From positions 386,747,217 to 386,811,216 of the forward strand of contig CM062294.1 of the NCBI GenBank assembly GCA_031216915.1: a stretch of 64,000 nt of DNA, given 5' to 3'. Origin of the DNA: Pictodentalium vernedei. Lineage: Eukaryota > Mollusca > Scaphopoda > Dentaliida > Dentaliidae. The notes below the pieces were generated by a model. The model made no database searches. It was not told the DNA's origin and saw nothing but the letters and a program-made list of their open reading frames with translations. This document shows positions 1-10,728 of the stretch, piece by piece (position 1 is the first letter of the stretch; the number at the start of each line of letters is the position of its first letter). The position numbers and the translations under genes are program-made.

Positions 1-219
1 CTTTTCAATAAAGTTTCCCCATTAAAAACATGTGGAGTGCATATCAGAATATTTAGGGATTTCCAGAGCCGAGATATTACAGAATTTACCATCTGCAATC
101 GGTACGAGATCGCCACTATTCCCAGCTGATCAAATTCACTGGTCTTCAATTATGATGCTGTACAACGTTGCTTGGGGTACATGTATAAATAAAATGTGTT
201 AAGTCGGTAGTCTAGGGGA

Positions 220-362
220 TCTGGACGTTTCGTACTTTGGATGTTCCGTACTCTGGACATTTCGTAGTCAGCTGGATGTTACGTACCCAAATCTTGGGAC
301 ATTTCGTATACCAAATTTCTGGACGTTTTGTACCCACGATTGGACGTTTTGTACCCTCGGAA
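220..362. repeat. short degenerate minisatellite
   Basis: About seven imperfect units of 17-26 bp resemble CTGGACRTTTYGTAC, with variable spacers. The reverse-strand open frame here is only a by-product of the repeat (recurring TKRP/TKCP). No function is recognised. The rest of 1-1100 shows nothing I can name. Confidence 0.6.
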
Positions 363-1069
363 TTTTCAGTTCTGTACTGAATTTTTGACTGTAACAAACG
401 CGTTTTCAGTTTGTCAAGTTCATTTTATAGCACGTCAACACTGAAGAAACACATCAAGGGAGATAACAAGTTGAACAATGAACATTAAATAATATATTCT
501 GACGCAGCGTACATTTTTGTAAAGAATACACCAAACAACTTCACAACACACATTAACATCAAAGTTATTATTCAATTAAGACACAAAGTATGTGTGCTTA
601 GTATCTTCCTGGATAATACAGCCAAGTGTAATGTATTCTTTCACAAAACCGTATTAACACTATTTACCGGAATAAACCACAATCTTCACAAGAGAACAAT
701 ATCGTGTAATTGTATTGTTTATAACGATCTTCCCCCACCCCAACTCCCAAAATGCAAATATTATTTTGGCAAATATTGATCAGTACGGAACATGCATACT
801 CAGAGAACTTATGTGGTATTAAGCTTACGTAATTGGTGATTTATCAACGAAATTCTGCAGTATAACAGGCACTAACAGATTTTCTTCTTGGTCCTATTTC
901 AACCAACGGAATTGGCATTGAAATCGGCACAATCGGCAGAGAAATAATCAGTAAATGGTTCACAGCAAGTTTTGATAATCGGTTCATCACTACAGCAAAG
1001 CATGAATATGCCTCAACATAAGTTAAAAATAGGCCGATGAAATCGTCAGATGTGTACCCATACGCGCAA

Positions 1070-1146
1070 CTAGTAGAAAGATGTATGATGGAGGGCCACC
1101 CTGGATGCCGACATTATGTACACCATACATGGTATGGGTACATATA
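1070..1146 (+). mobile_element. 3' end remnant of a pearl/Helentron-like element
   Basis: The segment ends in a small palindrome (TACCATACATGGTA) followed by TGGGTACATATA. The same ending closes elements near 3871 and 18244, each after an ACGG or AGAC-type tail, so I read it as a family 3' terminus with its hairpin. The body of this copy is not recognisable upstream. Confidence 0.5.
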
Positions 1147-3400
1147 GAAATGGATTGGAGGAGTGCCTAATTTGATGGATAAAGGGTTAATATCTCCGGA
1201 TCAAATTATCAGATTTACATAAAAAACTATAAAGCACAGCACATCAGTAACCTGAATACATATATAAAGTAACATGACAATCGGATTGATATTTTTTGAG
1301 TTATCACATGCCAAAGAAATGGATTGGAAGAGTTCTCAATTTGAAGGATGAAGGGTTAATATCACAGGATCAAATTATCAGATTTACACCAAAAACTATA
1401 CTGCTCGGCACATCAGTAACCTGAATACATATATGAAGTAACATGACAAATGGATTGATATATTTTGAGTTATCTCATGCAAAAGGGATTGGAGGAATTT
1501 TCAATTTGAAGGATAAAGGGTTAATATCTCAAGATCAAATTATCAGATTTACACCAAAAACTATACAGCTCGGCACATCAATAACCTGAACACAAATATA
1601 AAGTAATTTGACAATCCAAGCAATATTTTTCAAGTTATCAAATGCCAAAGGGATTGAAGGAATTTTCAATTTGAAGGATAAAGGGTTAATATCTCAGGAT
1701 CAAAATAACAGATTTACACCAAAAACTATACAGCTCGGTACATCAGTAACCTGAACACAAATATAAAGTAACTTGACAATCCAAGCAATATTTTTCAAGT
1801 TATTGAATGCCAAAGGGATTGAAGGAATTTTCGATTTGAAGGATAAAGGGTTAATATCTCAGGCTCAAATTATCAGATTTACACCATAAACTATACAGCT
1901 CGGCACATCAGTAACCTGAACACAACTAGAACTATCACTGAAGGTGATTAATACCCCCGCTTTGGGTTTTTAGAGGAATGCACTTCTGATCATGTAGGCG
2001 AAGGCCATAAGGAAATGTATACATAAAGATCATTTTTTGTTGTTGAAATTTGTATTCGCATGTGGCCTTCCACAGAACAGCACTGAATACTTAAAGAGCC
2101 CACACATATATGGTTTACATTTGGAAAAACACATTTACAATGTGCAACATGTATTCAAAATCGGTTCATTAATGTAGGAGGAGTTGCACACACAAGAATC
2201 CCATTTGAAAACCCATAATAAATCCAAGTTAAAGGGAGATAACCTGGTTAAAATTGTCGCAGATCAAAAATTTGGGAATATGCGTATGTTCACTTAGTTG
2301 TGATAATGTTTGAAAGGTTTCGTCAAAATTGATTGATAAATGTAGGAGGAGTTGCACACACAAGAATTTCATATAGAAACCCATATTAAATCAAAGTTCA
2401 AGAGAGATAACCTGGTTAAAATTGTCGCAGATCAAAAAGTTTGGAATATGCACATGTTCACTTAGTAGAGATGATGTTTGAAAGGTTTCATCAAAATCGG
2501 TTCATTAATGTAGGAGGAGTTGCACACACAAGAATTTGTTCGAACGGAAAGACATAATAAATCAAAGTCAAAGGGAGATAACCTGGTTAAAATTGTCGCA
2601 GATCAAAAATCTTGGAATATGCGCATGTTCACTTAGTAGTGATGATGTCTGAAAAGTTTTGTCCAAATTGATTGATAAATGTAGGAGGAGTTGCGCACAC
2701 AAGAATTTCATGTAGAAACCCATATTAAATCAAAGTTCAAGAGAGATAACCTGGTTAAAATTGTCGCAGATTAAAAAGTTTGGAATATGCACATGTTCAC
2801 TTAGTAGAGATGATGTTTGAAAGGTTTCATCAAAATCGGTTCATTAATGTAGGAGGAGTTGCGCACACAAGAATTTGTTCGGATGGAAAGACACAATAAA
2901 TCTAAGTCAAAGGGAGATAACCTGGTTAAAATTGTCGCAGATCAGAAATCTTGGAATATGCGCATGTTCACTTAGTAGTGATGATGTCTGAAAAGTTTTG
3001 TCCAAATTGATTGATAAATGTAGGAGGAGTTGCGCACACAAGAATTTCATGTCCGGAAAGACGTACAGACGGACGGACGGACGGACGTATGGACGTACAG
3101 GGCGATTCCTATATAGCCCCCACTTCTTCGAAGCGGGGGTATAAATATAAAGTAACTAGACAATCCAAGCAATATTTTGCAAGTTATAAAATGCCAAAGG
3201 GATTGGAGGAATTTTCAATTTGAAGGATGAAGGGTTAATATCTCAGGATCAAATTATCAGATTTACACCAAAAACTATACAGCTCGGTACATAAGTAACC
3301 TGAACACAAATATAAAGTAACTTGACAATCCAAGCAATATTTTTCAAGTTATCGAATGCCAAAGAAATGGATACGGACACCAGACGGACGGATGATCTAA
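1147..3400 (+). mobile_element. pearl-like tandem-core element (about 165-bp units), interrupted
   Basis: At least five units of about 165 bp lie between 1147 and 1925, and two more between 3145 and 3370. Each carries AAAGGGTTAATATCTCAGG, an ATCAGATTTACACC block and CCTGAACACAAATATAAAG. The last unit runs into an ACGG-type microsatellite (about 3370-3390), as in the bivalve 'pearl' elements now regarded as Helentron-associated non-autonomous elements. The same core appears at 17770-18115. The array is split at 1926-3144 by another element. Confidence 0.7.
1926..3144. mobile_element. nested Helentron-like element with 168-bp cores
   Basis: This 1,219-bp insertion splits a core unit of the surrounding array. 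The flanks CACAA and ATATAAAG rejoin to give the intact unit sequence, so there is no target-site duplication. Its ends are related inversely (AATACCCCCGCTT near 1951, AAGCGGGGGTAT near 3131). The interior holds six units of about 168 bp in an alternating pattern, then (ACGG)n at 3066-3100. The absence of a duplication and insertion between two A bases (T-T on the other strand) fit Helentron behaviour. Confidence 0.7.
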
Positions 3401-3498
3401 CAAATGGCTACATATGTGGCTATTTTATGGACATATTAGGTGGCTAACCTAAAACACATGTCCAACATAATAAAACAAGTTTTTGGGGGGAAAATATT

Positions 3499-3680
3499 TG
3501 GGGGGTCAGCTAACCCTAACCCTACCCTTTACTGACCCTAATCCTACCCACCCCAACCCTAAACTAACACTAACCCTAGCCACATAACTCTAACACCCCT
3601 TCACTGACCCCACCCCACCCCACTCCTAAACCCCACCCTGGAATGCCCTAACCCTACTCTACATTTATCCAAACCCCCAC
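3499..3680 (+). repeat. degenerate telomere-like CCCTAA tract
   Basis: This is a C-rich stretch with repeated but imperfect CTAACCCTAACCC and CCCTAAACT-type motifs, resembling an interstitial (TTAGGG)n relic. It lies inside the tail of the pearl-like element and is followed by a perfect 22-bp palindrome centred on CTAG (3701-3722). Confidence 0.5.
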
Positions 3681-3759
3681 CCACCACAATAAGCGATTCT
3701 GTTACGTGGCTAGCCACGTAACAGACTTTAACCACATAAGTATCCTGTTTTACTAACTC

Positions 3760-3871
3760 GTAGCCACAGACGAATGGACGGATGGACAGATGGACGGACC
3801 AAGGATGGACGAACGACGGATGGCCACCGCGGATGCTGGCATTATGTGTACCATACATAGTATGGGTACAC
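3760..3871 (+). mobile_element. pearl-like 3' tail: ACGG microsatellite and terminal hairpin
   Basis: GGACGGATGGACAGATGG-type microsatellite is followed by GGCATTATGTGTACCATACA and GGTACACATA, the same terminal hairpin module seen at 1117-1146 and 18205-18243. It probably closes the element starting at 1147, separated from it by the telomere-like tract. Confidence 0.55.
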
Positions 3872-3884
3872 ATAAAAACAGAAT

Positions 3885-4870
3885 GCGAGACACGGTGGAA
3901 TGCAACATATTACCTAGAAGACAGGATTGTGGAACAAAAAGCTCCCCTGAATGCTGTTGTGGCATCAATCTCAAAGGTTAATAACCTGTCAGCTCATGAG
4001 TGGAAGACAGCTGGGGAGTATGTCAGAGTTTTATGCTCATTTGAAGATGCAACAAAGATTATGTCTGGAACACGCTACTCTACCATTTCAATGGTAATTC
4101 CTGTGCTGAACACTATTTGTGAGGAGATTAAAAGTGCAGAATTAGATGTGTTTGGTGCCTGTGTTGTGAGAAACATTAATACAAGATGGCCAAATTATGA
4201 ACAAAACAAAATTGTTTTCAACATCCACAATGCTGGACCCAAGATTTAAGCAACAGGCTTTCTCATCAGAAGAGGCACAAGAGGCTGCCAGAGACAATAT
4301 TTTAAGTGAACTTCTTGCTTTACACGAACAAAAATAGTTAGAATTTAATAAAGAGCAGAAGCTGGGAATAAAGATGGAGATATCAAAATATGTGGTCCTG
4401 GTCCATCTGTTCAGACGAGTATAGATTCCCCAGAATCCACACGCTCAAACCCAGAAACTAAGCATGTTGCTTTTCTGGGAGAAACACCGACAGTCACAGC
4501 CACAGCTGAAGCAACAACCAGCAGTAGCTCAAGTAAAAGGCCTGACTTTTGGGAATCCTCAAAGAAAAAAGTTGCCCCAAAAAACAAGAAAATAAGCAGC
4601 CACACTAGAAAAAAACAAACAAGGAAGAGTTGAGAACAGAGTTACGATTTGAAATCAACCATTATTTGGGAGAACCTGTAATAGACCCATCTGACTGCCC
4701 ATTCAAATGGTGGAAAAGCAATCTTAAACAATATCCAAATGTTGTATCACTAGCTAGGTCATACTTACTCATTCCAGCCACCTCAGAACCAAGTGAATGA
4801 AATTTTAGCAAAGCTGGACTGATAATTTCAGACAGGCCGAGTTCATTGAAACCTAGTCATGCTTAAGAAT
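3885..4870 (+). pseudogene. hAT (ZBED-type) transposase fragment, decayed
   Basis: The translated frame shows ETRWNATYYLEDRIVEQK, then FEDATKIMSGTRYSTISMV, typical of the middle of hAT/ZBED transposases. A +1 shift near 4230 moves to MLDPRFKQQAFSS, the usual hAT LDPRFK block, which ends at a stop near 4338. Further on, about 4640-4865, the C-terminal dimerisation domain is readable: DPSDCPFKWWKSN, YPNVVSLARSYLLIPATSE, an in-frame stop, then NFSKAGLIISDR. N-terminal DNA-binding and early catalytic parts are absent. The copy is inactive. Identity as hAT is firm; the exact subfamily is not. Confidence 0.85.
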
Positions 4871-4925
4871 TAGTCTTCCTCAGCCATAACCTGTGGGCAC
4901 TTAATCAGTAATGAGTAATCAGTGG

Positions 4926-5240
4926 CAGGCCTCGAAATAACAAGATTTTGATAAACCTTCCAGCAGGTTGCCTCATTTGACAATGGTTAACCTGTTGATC
5001 GGTTACCTAGATTTTTTTCATAAACCTATTGGTTAACGATTGCATTAAAAGTATTAATACTGACAAGGCTTCTGACATACCCAACTACAGTTCCTCCCAA
5101 ATTAGTTTGGCGTTTAGACACAAGGGACCCAAGGCAGGTGCAGAACAAAACAGGTACATACACATGCTCCCCTCCCCCCCCCCCCCCCACATACACACGC
5201 ACATTCACGTATGTACGCATTAACATTTGTTGTTCTTTGC
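4926..5240. other. hAT-like end and poly-C/CA microsatellite
   Basis: CAGGCCTCGAAATAAC at 4926 resembles the terminal CAGGCCTGGAAATAA of the hAT element at 12213, but no partner end was found. A C homopolymer at about 5167-5188 runs into a CA-rich stretch. No gene is seen. Confidence 0.3.
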
Positions 5241-6373
5241 TTTATATGATTTTTGTGTCTAATAAAAATTAAAGTATTTTAATTGTTTATTTTGCTGTGT
5301 GGCTTATTATTTCAGAAACCCAAACACATTTGTCTCGAACTGGGAGTGGGAATTGGGCAATTGTGTGGGGAAGGGATCAAATACCGTTGATGGACGTCTG
5401 TGTTATGAATACATTGAACTTTAGGACATGGGAGTTGCATTGGTAGTCTCTGATTAACATTGGAAAAGAAACAATTGTAAATCGTATCTACCTTCCCCTA
5501 CATTTCGGAATCCGGAGAATGTAATCTAAAGTTCCAAACTAAAACTTTGTTTGTGCCACGATGTTCGAAATCATTTGGAAAAATACATGTTCACACCCAT
5601 GCTGGCTGTTTATTCAAATGGAATAAGCACGTAAAAAAGAAGTCAGCATTGGTGAATAAAAGACGTTTCCATAATGTGTCCGAAAATTTTTCTCATGGAT
5701 TGGTAGGGTAAAAAGGGGTTGAATGCAAATAATTAACAACAGCTCATTTGATTTTCAATATGTCTCCTTTTTATTGTATCGAAGACTTATTTTCGGCTTC
5801 GCACAGTGCGAGAGTTAATACCTCACGTGCGGTAAATGTATTAACAAAGCAGTTAGCTCCCTTTTGCTGTAACAGACAATCATCTTACTCAGAATCGAAA
5901 CAAATTAATTGTTTCGAGAGCCAGAGGGTGTCGCGAGTTGGTACTGCAGATCTTCAGTACCGCTAATACTACAGATTTATACCCCCACAATTACAGTAAT
6001 GATTGAAACATGCTGTATGATAACCACATGAGCATTTCGTTCTCGTTTTGTTCACTGCAGTGCTTCTTTTAAATCAGTGGGAGGAAAAACGTTGAAAACT
6101 TTTCTCATCCCGTAACAACTAACTTCGTCGGCCATCGGAGCAATTTTTGGTTAACTGATCGAGCATTCGCCTGAAAACAAATCTGCATAACCGATAGGCG
6201 AACGGTACAAGCATTCGCCTCTTATTTCGATGCCTGCAGTGGAGTGAAATTATGTTTGCTTCAAGAGTTTACCTTAGCAAATTAATATTTCTGTGTGAAT
6301 TCGGCTAGGATTTGTTAATAGAAAAGGAAAGTTTTAGTGGGGTGGCTTACCAAAAAAGCAAAAAACAGCTCAG
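5241..6373. other. stretch without recognised gene
   Basis: This is AT-rich unique-looking DNA. Short open frames (for example 5748-5966, plus strand) lack recognisable domains or splice context. Nothing further can be supported. Confidence 0.4.
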
Positions 6374-6377
6374 TTAA

Positions 6378-6613
6378 CCCTTTACCTAACATGAAAAGCA
6401 GATGACACTTGCAAACAAAATTCTTGAATAACTTTTTTTTTTTTATTTTTTGTCTCAAAAACATAGGTTATGACCCCTCTTTGGAACCAGCTCGATCCAA
6501 AAAGGGCTCATAACCTATGTTTTTGAGACAAAAAATGAAACAAATAATGAAAATTAATTGGCGATTTTTGTGAATAGCACTGGCTTGTTTTGGCCATTGC
6601 GCTGGGTAAAGGG
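6378..6613. mobile_element. piggyBac-like MITE with TTAA target duplication
   Basis: The 236-bp element is bounded by TTAA at 6374-6377 and 6614-6617, with inverted ends CCCTTTACC/GGTAAAGGG. Its centre is a long inverted repeat (GTCTCAAAAACATAGGTTAT and its complement, 6450-6530). TTAA duplication and CCCTTT-type ends are diagnostic of piggyBac-superfamily MITEs. A second copy lies at 61040-61265. Confidence 0.85.
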
Positions 6614-6930
6614 TTAAGCTGGAATGTGATATTCATTTGTGCCAAGCTCTGTTAATTTGTAATTCTGTGTTCGTGTTTTTCATTATTTCTTTCATATAAA
6701 CCCAGCTCGGTTAGGCTGACAAGATATTCATTATTATTCATTAATTTCAGTACTTCACTCATGTCATGAATTCTCATGAAAGCAGCTCTGTTAAGCTGAC
6801 TCAATATTATTTTTACTTACGACGCGAACATGTGCTTGTGTTTGTGTTTCATAAAATCAGCTCAGTTAAGCTGACATGATATTCAGTTGTGTGAATCTTC
6901 ATTGGGTTGGACGGTTGGTGACTTATTATG
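6614..6930 (+). repeat. imperfect tandem repeat with CAGCTCNGTTAAGCTG
   Basis: Units near 6700, 6780 and 6846 share CAGCTCAGTTAAGCTGACA and a following GATATTCA block. The MITE at 6378 is inserted at the TTAA of a further copy of the same motif. Confidence 0.6.
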
Positions 6931-7400
6931 TTTCATTCTTAATTTAAATATATCAGAAAAAGGCTAAAAAAGCAAGCAGCACAAACTTCTTTTTTAAATT
7001 TATTTATTAACATTTTTGTTCAATTTGTTACTTTTGTTAACTTATTAGAGTTATTTTTCTTTGTTTTTAATTTGAATTGTTGGAATAAAAAACTCAAAAC
7101 AAGTTAAAATAATTGATAGTTCACACGGCTTGACATTTATCTTTATGTTTGTTGTATACCAGCAAAACACCACTTGAACAGTACCGATTACCTTGAAACA
7201 ACTGAAAACTGTAAAGTGGCTTACCTTTGTCTCAATATTTGGCTCGAACTTTCTCAATCCTGTCCACCCCACCCTGTACTACCATGGAACGGGGGTGGGC
7301 TGGACAGAACTGAGAAAACGGAGTCGGAGTCTACAGGGGTGGGGCAATTGATTTGAATGGATTACTCTGTTTCAGGTAATCTGGCAGTAGTGTAGAAGTA
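6931..7400. other. stretch without recognised gene
   Basis: AT-rich at first, with a more GC-rich part at 7255-7345. Overlapping short frames on both strands show no domain. Nothing is assigned. Confidence 0.35.
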
Positions 7401-8560
7401 TCCATTATTTGGAACAGAGTTGCTGGCGTCAATCCCCCCTCCCTGTTCGACACATGTCAAAAGCAAGCATTGTGTCAATTAAGAACAATGAAAGTATAAA
7501 CCAGAGAAAGTCAGAATGGATAAACAATCTGTGATCTTGTCCTTGGAGTTCAGACTTTCTGATAAGGTATTGACATACCTTTGAGTCACAAGCAATCACC
7601 GTGTGAAGTATGAACAAGATCGACACACTGAATAAATTTTTTGGAACCAATCAAAGTTAGAACACAAGATCCATCATCTGTGACCTTGCTTTTGAAATTA
7701 TGACCTCAAGGTCATGATACAACATTATGTGAATTATGAACAAGATCGGTCTATTGAATATTATTTATGGACCTGATAATGTTAGAAGTGCACACAAACG
7801 GTCTGTGACCTTCACACTATGACCTTAAGTCAAGGTTATGATACATCCTTGAGACATAAGCAATCATTGTGTGATGTATAAACAACATTGGTATACTGAA
7901 AAATGTTATGCCCCAAATAAACTTCAAAAGGACAAACAAACAAATGAACAGTCTTCATCTTGAAGCTATGACCATGGGTCAAGATCATGACACATTCCTG
8001 AGTCACAAACAATCATTGGGTATGAAGTATAAAGAAGATGTGACAATTGAATACATTTTTATAGATCGGACAAAATAGAATTGTCGAACAAACATTTATT
8101 GCCTGTGATCTTGACTTTGGAGCTATGATCTTGGGTCAAGGTCATGCACACCCTTGAGACTATATCAATCAGAATGTGAAGTATGAACAGGATCAGTCAA
8201 ATGAATAACCTTTTATGGTCTGGACAAACATACAATGGTGAAACAAACAAACAAACGGACAGTGATCTTGTGAATGAGAAAAGTCCACTGAATATTTTTT
8301 ATAAGCCTGACAAACTTAGAATGGAGAAACAAACAAATGAACAGTTTGTGATCTTGAAGCTGTGACCTTGGGCAAAGGTCATGACACACCCTTGAGTCAT
8401 AAGCAATCATTATCTGAAGTTTGAACAAAATTGGTTCATTGAATAATTTTTTATGAATCAGACAAAGAGTTAGATTGGACAAACAGAAAGACAGACAGAT
8501 GGACAAACCAAAAATGGCTACTATATACTCCCCCAAAAATTTTTCAGTGGGCATAAAAAA
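7400..8560 (+). mobile_element. pearl-like element with about 165-bp cores rich in TGACCTTG/CAAGGTCA
   Basis: About six or seven diverged units carry CTGTGACCTTG, GGTCAAGGTCATGA, a CACACCCTTGAGTCATAAGC block and AACAAACAAACGGACAG. The array runs into an AGAC/GACAGATGG tail (8475-8500) and ends near TACTCCCCCAAAAATTTTTC. The organisation matches the other tandem-core elements here. Many half-sites of the nuclear-receptor type AGGTCA occur, but most are degenerate. Confidence 0.65.
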
Positions 8561-8669
8561 AGGATGGTTGAACAAAAATCTTTCACCCACTTTATACCAA
8601 GCTGTTTATCTGGTAGAGTATTAAATTATTTTTGGGGGTCCTGAAAGTCTTTTCGGGTGTTTTTGGCTT

Positions 8670-8890
8670 GTTACAATTTATGGGAGAGTGCCTATAGCCA
8701 AATTGTTACAAGGCAAAACCTGATAAAAAAAAATAACATCACTTCAACACGCCTGGCATTCTTTAGGAGTGCAGGAGTACTGCACGCCAACTGCACGCCT
8801 AGAAAAAATTGAGGAGGGCAATTTTTTGCACTCCTTGATTTTCTGGAATGCCAGACCTGTTTGGGACTGCCTTTAAAATCTGTTATCATT
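8670..8890. other. decayed repeat with GGGAGAGTGCCTAT block
   Basis: TTTATGGGAGAGTGCCTATA matches part of the hairpin family at 39350 and 49103. TTTTTGCACTCCTTGATTTT near 8823 recurs at 9228-9248. These are relics of short repeats; no coding content is recognised. Confidence 0.4.
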
Positions 8891-8893
8891 TCA

Positions 8894-8957
8894 TCCCCTG
8901 AGTTCCAATGTGTTCTCTGTGTCTATTGGCACAGAGAACACATTGGATCTCAGGGGA
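8894..8957. repeat. long perfect-like hairpin
   Basis: CCCTGAGTTCCAATGTGTTC on the left and GAACACATTGGATCTCAGGG on the right pair over about 26 bp with one mismatch around an 8-10 bp loop. It may be a fold-back relic or a cruciform-forming site; no family is recognised. Confidence 0.65.
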
Positions 8958-9394
8958 CGATTTGTCAATCTTGCACTGATTCGCAGTAATTCATCGCCTA
9001 TTCTGTGTCGCATTTCGATAGATTTTGAGTGTAGAAGACAGTCACATAAGAATTGAATGCAACATTTTGAATAATGAGAAGATGTGTGTGCCAATTTTCC
9101 ACTATGTAGCTGAATGTAGTACAATTTTTCAGTCACAATATTAATACCTTGAAGTGAATATAACCAAAACAGCATGCAAGTTTTTGCACTGAAAATTTCA
9201 GGTGCAATTGCACTCCTAAGCAATCTGTTTTGCACTCCTTGATTTTCTGGATTGCCAGGCCTGCTTCATGCTTCTAAGATAATATGAAGCACTTCCAGAG
9301 AATATGAAGCCTTGAGGTTGCAGCACCTGCTCTTCAGAATAAATCCAAAATATGGCCTTCCAGCCCTCTACCAATAAATGCTTTATGTGACATG

Positions 9395-9570
9395 AATAGC
9401 AGACATTTTTCATTTTTTGCCACAAAAACAGTTCATGATCCTCATTTTAATGAGGGGGTCATAAGCTATGTTTTTATGGCAAAAATTGAAAAAGTAAGAA
9501 AATCTGTAGGGCAATATTTGGTGAATAGCATTGGCAGGTTTTGGTTGTTACGTCTGGTCAAGGTTTAAGG
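9395..9570. mobile_element. degenerate copy of the TTAA MITE family
   Basis: The internal inverted repeat (TTTGCCACAAAAACAGTTCA, then CTATGTTTTTATGGCAAAAA) parallels the hairpin core of the MITEs at 6378 and 61040, but the terminal CCCTTTACC sequences are eroded. Confidence 0.45.
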
Positions 9571-9780
9571 CTTTGACAATTTTTGCGTTGGTTGAACAGA
9601 CCGATTAGACAGGTTAGATAACAATGAGATGATTTTTGTTTTGAATGATTCTCTTTGGGAAAAACACTTTCTGAAGTGCACAGAATAAGCATAGAATCCA
9701 GAGGTTTTGCAACACTAGATACCCTCTGTTTATTTATGGTTTCAGACAGGGGCATCCCGCATCACTAAAGGGGTATTAAG

Positions 9781-9800
9781 GGGGGGGGGGGGGGGGGGGT
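9781..9800 (+). repeat. poly-G tract of about 19-20 bases
   Basis: An uninterrupted G homopolymer, one of several long G/C runs in the window. Length in the assembly is likely unreliable. Confidence 0.8.
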
Positions 9801-10106
9801 AAACATCCCCATTCATTTTCTAGTCTGGACATTTTTGTCTGCATGGGAGGCTCAGATATCGATTTGTGCTTGCAAGTAATCATGTACTTTCTTACCAGAC
9901 TAGATTTAATATTTGGAGTAATGTCACACACACACAGTCATTCATACAAATTGGAGGTCTGTAATACTTCTATTCAGGCTGTTGGGGGCCAGACATGGGG
10001 CCCTGTGAATCACACATTTTCGATTTGTATTAAATATCTTGAATCAAATCACATCTATTATTCAAAATTGAATCAAATCAGTGCAATCTTGAAGACCATG
10101 AATGGG
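9801..10106. other. stretch without recognised gene
   Basis: A 90-codon plus-strand frame (9843-10115) has no recognisable domain and runs into a SINE target site. Repeated TTGAATCAAATCA motifs suggest low-complexity DNA. Confidence 0.3.
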
Positions 10107-10123
10107 GTACTATAAACCTGATT

Positions 10124-10280
10124 GTTTATTTGTTGTTGGTTAACGTCACATATTTATGCACCATGACTAATCGTGACACAACATGGAGATGAAGTCAAGT
10201 TTAGTCAATCGTTGATCTACATGTTGCCCATTTCAGAGGACTTTCACCCCAAGCATTGGTGACTGGGTCCTATTTTACTA
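10124..10280 (-). mobile_element. SINE-like insertion with 17-bp target duplication
   Basis: A 157-bp segment is flanked by GTACTATAAACCTGATT on both sides (10107-10123 and 10281-10297). On the minus strand it ends in an AAATAAAC-type tail after TCACGATTAGTCATGGTGCA, TAAATATGTGACGTT. The same 3' module closes the SINEs at 48386 and 53467. No RNA polymerase III boxes were found in its short head. Confidence 0.75.
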
Positions 10281-10297
10281 GTACTATAAACCTGATT

Positions 10298-10728
10298 TGT
10301 TCCGACTGTGAGGGCTTATGTCCCTACTGAACATGTCGTCGAAGTCATGCCTTGATGATGTAGTTGGAATCTTACCCTGCAAGGATTAAATTCGTCGACT
10401 TTGCTTGGAAACCTTAAATTTGTATTTAACAGAGGTAGTGACTAGTGATATTGGAATTAGCATGGCAGGTGGCATGAGTGAAGATGTTATTTATGCTAAT
10501 GTATTGGAAGTTACACTCAGTCTTTTATTATTCATTAGTCTATTATCAAAGTTATTTATGTACGATTTCCATCTAACTATAGTTTGTGAGATGATGAAGA
10601 TGATTGATACCAAGCAACCGATTTCGAATCAAACCCAATATCTATTTAAGTTTCAAAATCAAACTGAATCTTAATGTTTTGCAGGGCCCTTGCCAGGAAA
10701 GTCCAATTTAGAGTACTAATACAGTATG
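10298..10728. other. stretch without recognised gene
   Basis: The plus-strand frame at 10405-10674 (89 codons) contains a hydrophobic stretch (VTLSLLLFISLLSKLFM) but no splice context, homologue or neighbour that would support a gene. Confidence 0.3.

Noticed and set aside
1147-3060. CRISPR-like regularly spaced repeats
   Set aside because: Whole units are conserved with no unique spacers, the organism is eukaryotic, and the pattern fits pearl-type tandem cores.
4926-4945. Start of a second hAT element (CAGGCCTCGAAATAAC)
   Set aside because: No matching inverted partner end or 8-bp duplication could be found.
10405-10674. 89-codon plus-strand frame with hydrophobic segment
   Set aside because: No homologue recognised and AT-rich sequence gives such hydrophobic frames readily.
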